Assembly: GCA_023398615.1 (NCBI GenBank)
Contig: JAEWSD010000168.1
Span: 1-6,997 of the forward strand
Reading direction: 5' to 3'
DNA from: Bacillota bacterium
GTDB taxonomy: Bacteria > Bacillota > Clostridia > Lachnospirales > Lachnospiraceae
Length of the DNA: 6,997 bases
Position 1 is the first letter of the stretch. Every line of letters starts with the position of its first letter. The position numbers and the translations under genes are program-made. The notes below the pieces were generated by a model that saw only the letters and a list, made by a program, of their open reading frames with translations, had not been told where the DNA came from and did not search any database. Shown piece by piece: positions 5,728-6,997 of the stretch.

Positions 5728-6606
5728 TCAGGATAACCTTATCCATTTTTGCAAAGCATCTTTTTTTACACCTTTAGGGCCTCTGAAGTACGCTAATTTG
5801 CGTTCGAAAGATAAGCCTGTCCTCTGCTCAATCTCACTTATCAGTTCTTTTAATGCACGGATGCTGTTTGCATTCTTAAGTGGGATCGTTTGATTTTTAA
5901 AGTAAAGATTCCGGCAATCACTCAGATTATCATACCTTACCCTGATATCATTTAAATAATTTTTCATTTTGATCTCATAGCACTGACCATTACCTCTGGG
6001 GGTATGGCATTTAACGCTTATTTCCAAACGGTTTTCTTTTTCATCGTCGGATAACTGAAAGGCATATTTTATATCACCGTCCGTACTCAGTACAAATTCC
6101 ATAACCCAGAATTCATCCGGAATCTGTAATCCGATCTCCCCTGCCCATTTATACGCTTCCGAATGGAGATCCATATTATGAAAATATTCGTCTATCGTAA
6201 CTTCCATGCTATGTAAATAGGTAAGTTCGCTTAACATATTCATATTCCTTTTCAGAAGTCCCAGGTCACGATGGTGACTCTCCATCAATTCCTTAGTAAG
6301 TGATTCCAGAAATGTTTTAATTTCTTCTCCGCCGGCAAAAGAAAGCAGCGCGATACAATACCAATATGAGACAGTATCAAAGATAGCAAACTCTTCCTCG
6401 GGAATTTTATACTTCTTCATTATGTCTATGATGCAACGTACCAGTTCGGAATCGGAAGCAAACGGCTCCATTCGTTTATATTCTTTCAGATCGACCGGGC
6501 AATGCGTAAAGGATTCCAGCTTATTAACCAATTTATCAAGTGATTTCTGTAAGTTCTTCGGAGCTTCCATCGATTTTGCTTTAATTAATTCATTTAATTC
6601 CCTCAT
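5728..6606 (-). CDS. Hypothetical protein, 292 aa, cotranscribed with the ArsR-type regulator
   Basis: I do not recognise this protein. It appears soluble, with no signal peptide and only one modestly hydrophobic stretch (about 80-91). The first 160 residues look helical and highly charged, with a leucine- and lysine-rich opening (1-33). About 165-240 alternates like beta strands (WVMEFVLS, EISVKCH, CYEIKMKNY). The end holds a helix (248-262) and a basic tail with FRGPKGVKKDALQKWI (275-289). Six cysteines are scattered without a clear CxxC motif. The ATG is preceded by AAAGGGG four to seven bases upstream, and an extended -10 promoter lies about 60 bases upstream. The short gap to the regulator gene suggests one transcript, so it may modulate that regulator or belong to the same response; this is inference from position only. 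Confidence 0.75.
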   Translation of the reverse strand: MRELNELIKAKSMEAPKNLQKSLDKLVNKLESFTHCPVDLKEYKRMEPFASDSELVRCIIDIMKKYKIPEEEFAIFDTVSYWYCIALLSFAGGEEIKTFLESLTKELMESHHRDLGLLKRNMNMLSELTYLHSMEVTIDEYFHNMDLHSEAYKWAGEIGLQIPDEFWVMEFVLSTDGDIKYAFQLSDDEKENRLEISVKCHTPRGNGQCYEIKMKNYLNDIRVRYDNLSDCRNLYFKNQTIPLKNANSIRALKELISEIEQRTGLSFERKLAYFRGPKGVKKDALQKWIRLS

Positions 6607-6665
6607 TTTACCCCTTTCCTGCGCTTCGATTAATCTGCTATCGAATACAAAACAGTATTTTTCTT

Positions 6666-6694
6666 ATTATAGCATGCTGGGTGATAAATGTATA
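6666..6694 (-). promoter_or_regulatory. Extended -10 promoter of the hypothetical-regulator unit
   Basis: TATAAT (6666-6671) is preceded by TGC, making an extended -10 (TGCTATAAT). A weak -35, TATACA (6689-6694, 4 of 6 matches), lies 17 bases upstream. The predicted start near 6659 gives a leader of about 50 nt. The TTAGA/TCTAA palindrome of the other two promoters is not seen directly upstream of this -35. Confidence 0.65.
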
Positions 6695-6736
6695 TGCCTG
6701 TTACTGTTCACAGCCAATGTCAGTTAGTTAACCTAC

Positions 6737-6774
6737 ATGGTTAGATTCTTAAAAAGGGGTCTAACCATTTTTTT
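6737..6774 (+). terminator. Terminator-like hairpin at the edge of the insertion sequence
   Basis: ATGGTTAGA (6737-6745) pairs with TCTAACCAT (6760-6768), a 9-bp perfect stem, and seven T residues follow (6768-6774, the first shared with the stem). It points toward the transposase gene, so it could stop outside transcription entering the element. It may also overlap the terminal inverted repeat, which cannot be confirmed because the other end is outside the window. Confidence 0.45.
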
Positions 6775-6807
6775 ATGAAATTACTTGACACAAACTCAAA
6801 AATATGC

Positions 6808-6853
6808 GGCCGCTCTCGCTACTGATTGTTTTTCAGAGGTAGCGAGAGCGGCC
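6808..6853 (+). repeat. 15-bp perfect inverted repeat upstream of the transposase
   Basis: GGCCGCTCTCGCTAC (6808-6822) and GTAGCGAGAGCGGCC (6839-6853) are exact complements around 16 bases; a further CTGA/TCAG pairing is possible inside. The arms are far more GC-rich than the surroundings and include the 8-base palindrome GCGGCCGC (6806-6813). No T-run follows on the plus strand, so it is not a standard terminator. Confidence 0.75.
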
Positions 6854-6888
6854 CTTGTAATTAGAAATAAATCGTTTTTATTTACAAG
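6854..6888 (+). promoter_or_regulatory. Hairpin reaching into the transposase ribosome binding site
   Basis: CTTGTAA (6854-6860) pairs exactly with TTACAAG (6882-6888), and inner AT pairs (ATAAA with TTTAT) can extend the stem. The 3' arm takes the first bases of the AAGGAGG site. In IS4-family elements such as IS10 and IS231, read-through RNA is known to fold so that the transposase start is blocked; the same role here is inferred. Confidence 0.4.
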
Positions 6889-6898
6889 GAGGTTTCCT

Positions 6899-6997
6899 AT
6901 GAATTATGCCAATCAAGTAAAAAATAATCTTATTCAGGCGATTGCAGACATGGCACAGACTCCGTGGCTCTTCTCCAAAAATCCTGAGACTGATTTT
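6899..6997 (+). CDS. IS4-like transposase, N-terminal fragment (runs off the window)
   Basis: The first 33 codons are visible, starting MNYANQVKNNLIQAIADMAQ and followed by TPWLFSKNPETDF. A short helical opening, then a stretch like P-LF-K-P--DF, resembles the N-terminus of Clostridia IS4-family transposases as I remember them; the catalytic DDE core is outside the window. The start is well supported by AGGAGG (6887-6892) six bases before the ATG. A hairpin (6854-6888) reaches into the AAGG part of this site, and AGGA/TCCT can also pair across it, so translation may be held down. No good -10/-35 pair was found between the 15-bp repeat and the ATG. The family call is moderate because only the N-terminus can be read. 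Confidence 0.65.
   Translation, partial: MNYANQVKNNLIQAIADMAQTPWLFSKNPETDF

Larger units (their letters stand above)
6737..6997 (+). mobile_element. Insertion sequence, left end only (IS4-like), boundary uncertain
   Basis: The right edge holds an IS4-like transposase start with hairpins before it, and its orientation is opposite to all host genes. The outer boundary is not determined: it must lie between the host promoter (6694) and the transposase ATG, and 6737 is used only because the first strong hairpin begins there. No terminal inverted repeat or target duplication can be checked from one end. Confidence 0.5.

Noticed and set aside
6739..6766. TTAGA/TCTAA in the hairpin near the insertion sequence as another operator site
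   Set aside because: The half-sites are 14 bases apart, form a hairpin with a following T-run, and lie beside a mobile element, so a terminator role explains them better.
6785..6813. TTGACA as the transposase -35 box
   Set aside because: At 17 bases downstream the sequence is GGCCGC, the arm of the 15-bp inverted repeat, and no TATAAT-like box is found at 15-19 bases.

Overview
This window looks like a low-to-moderate GC Firmicutes chromosome, most likely Clostridia and perhaps Lachnospiraceae. The evidence is strong purine-rich ribosome binding sites, near-consensus sigma-A promoters with 17-bp spacers, an ECF (energy-coupling factor) vitamin-type importer with a double-ATPase subunit, and an IS4-like transposase start. 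The organism call is inference from gene style only. All host genes lie on the minus strand; only the partial insertion sequence at the right edge is on the plus strand.

Left block (1-2660, read right to left): an ECF importer operon. A consensus promoter (2631-2659) precedes a leader of about 205 nt. The genes follow in the order S component of the UPF0397 family (1828-2418), fused double ATPase (97-1818), and the first 39 residues of the EcfT membrane coupling subunit (1-119, running off the window). The substrate is not shown by the sequence. The leader is the most unusual non-coding stretch here. It holds a 13-codon ORF with an ideal Shine-Dalgarno, a hairpin over that ORF, two mutually exclusive long stems sharing one arm, and two related ACTAAG-hairpin-GGGC units 50 nt apart, the second abutting the S-component ribosome binding site. 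It matches no riboswitch class I can recall.

Middle block (2717-4543): a single-gene ABC exporter half-transporter with its own near-consensus promoter. A perfect 16-bp palindrome sits 5 bp upstream of the -35 box. The ECF promoter has a related TTAGA/TCTAA dyad with the same 5-bp offset, which hints at one regulator acting on both units.

Right block (4560-6700): a two-gene unit made of an unrecognised 292-aa protein and, 43 bp downstream, a 351-aa regulator with a C-terminal ArsR-type winged helix on a large helical N-terminal domain. An extended -10 promoter drives it and a hairpin plus T-run ends it. The regulator is the natural candidate to bind the palindrome before the adjacent exporter.

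Right edge (about 6737-6997): the 5' end of an insertion sequence with the first 33 codons of an IS4-like transposase. Before it lie a terminator-like hairpin, a 15-bp perfect inverted repeat, and a weaker hairpin reaching into the ribosome binding site, as expected of an element protected from read-through expression. No tRNA, rRNA, CRISPR array or replication origin was seen.
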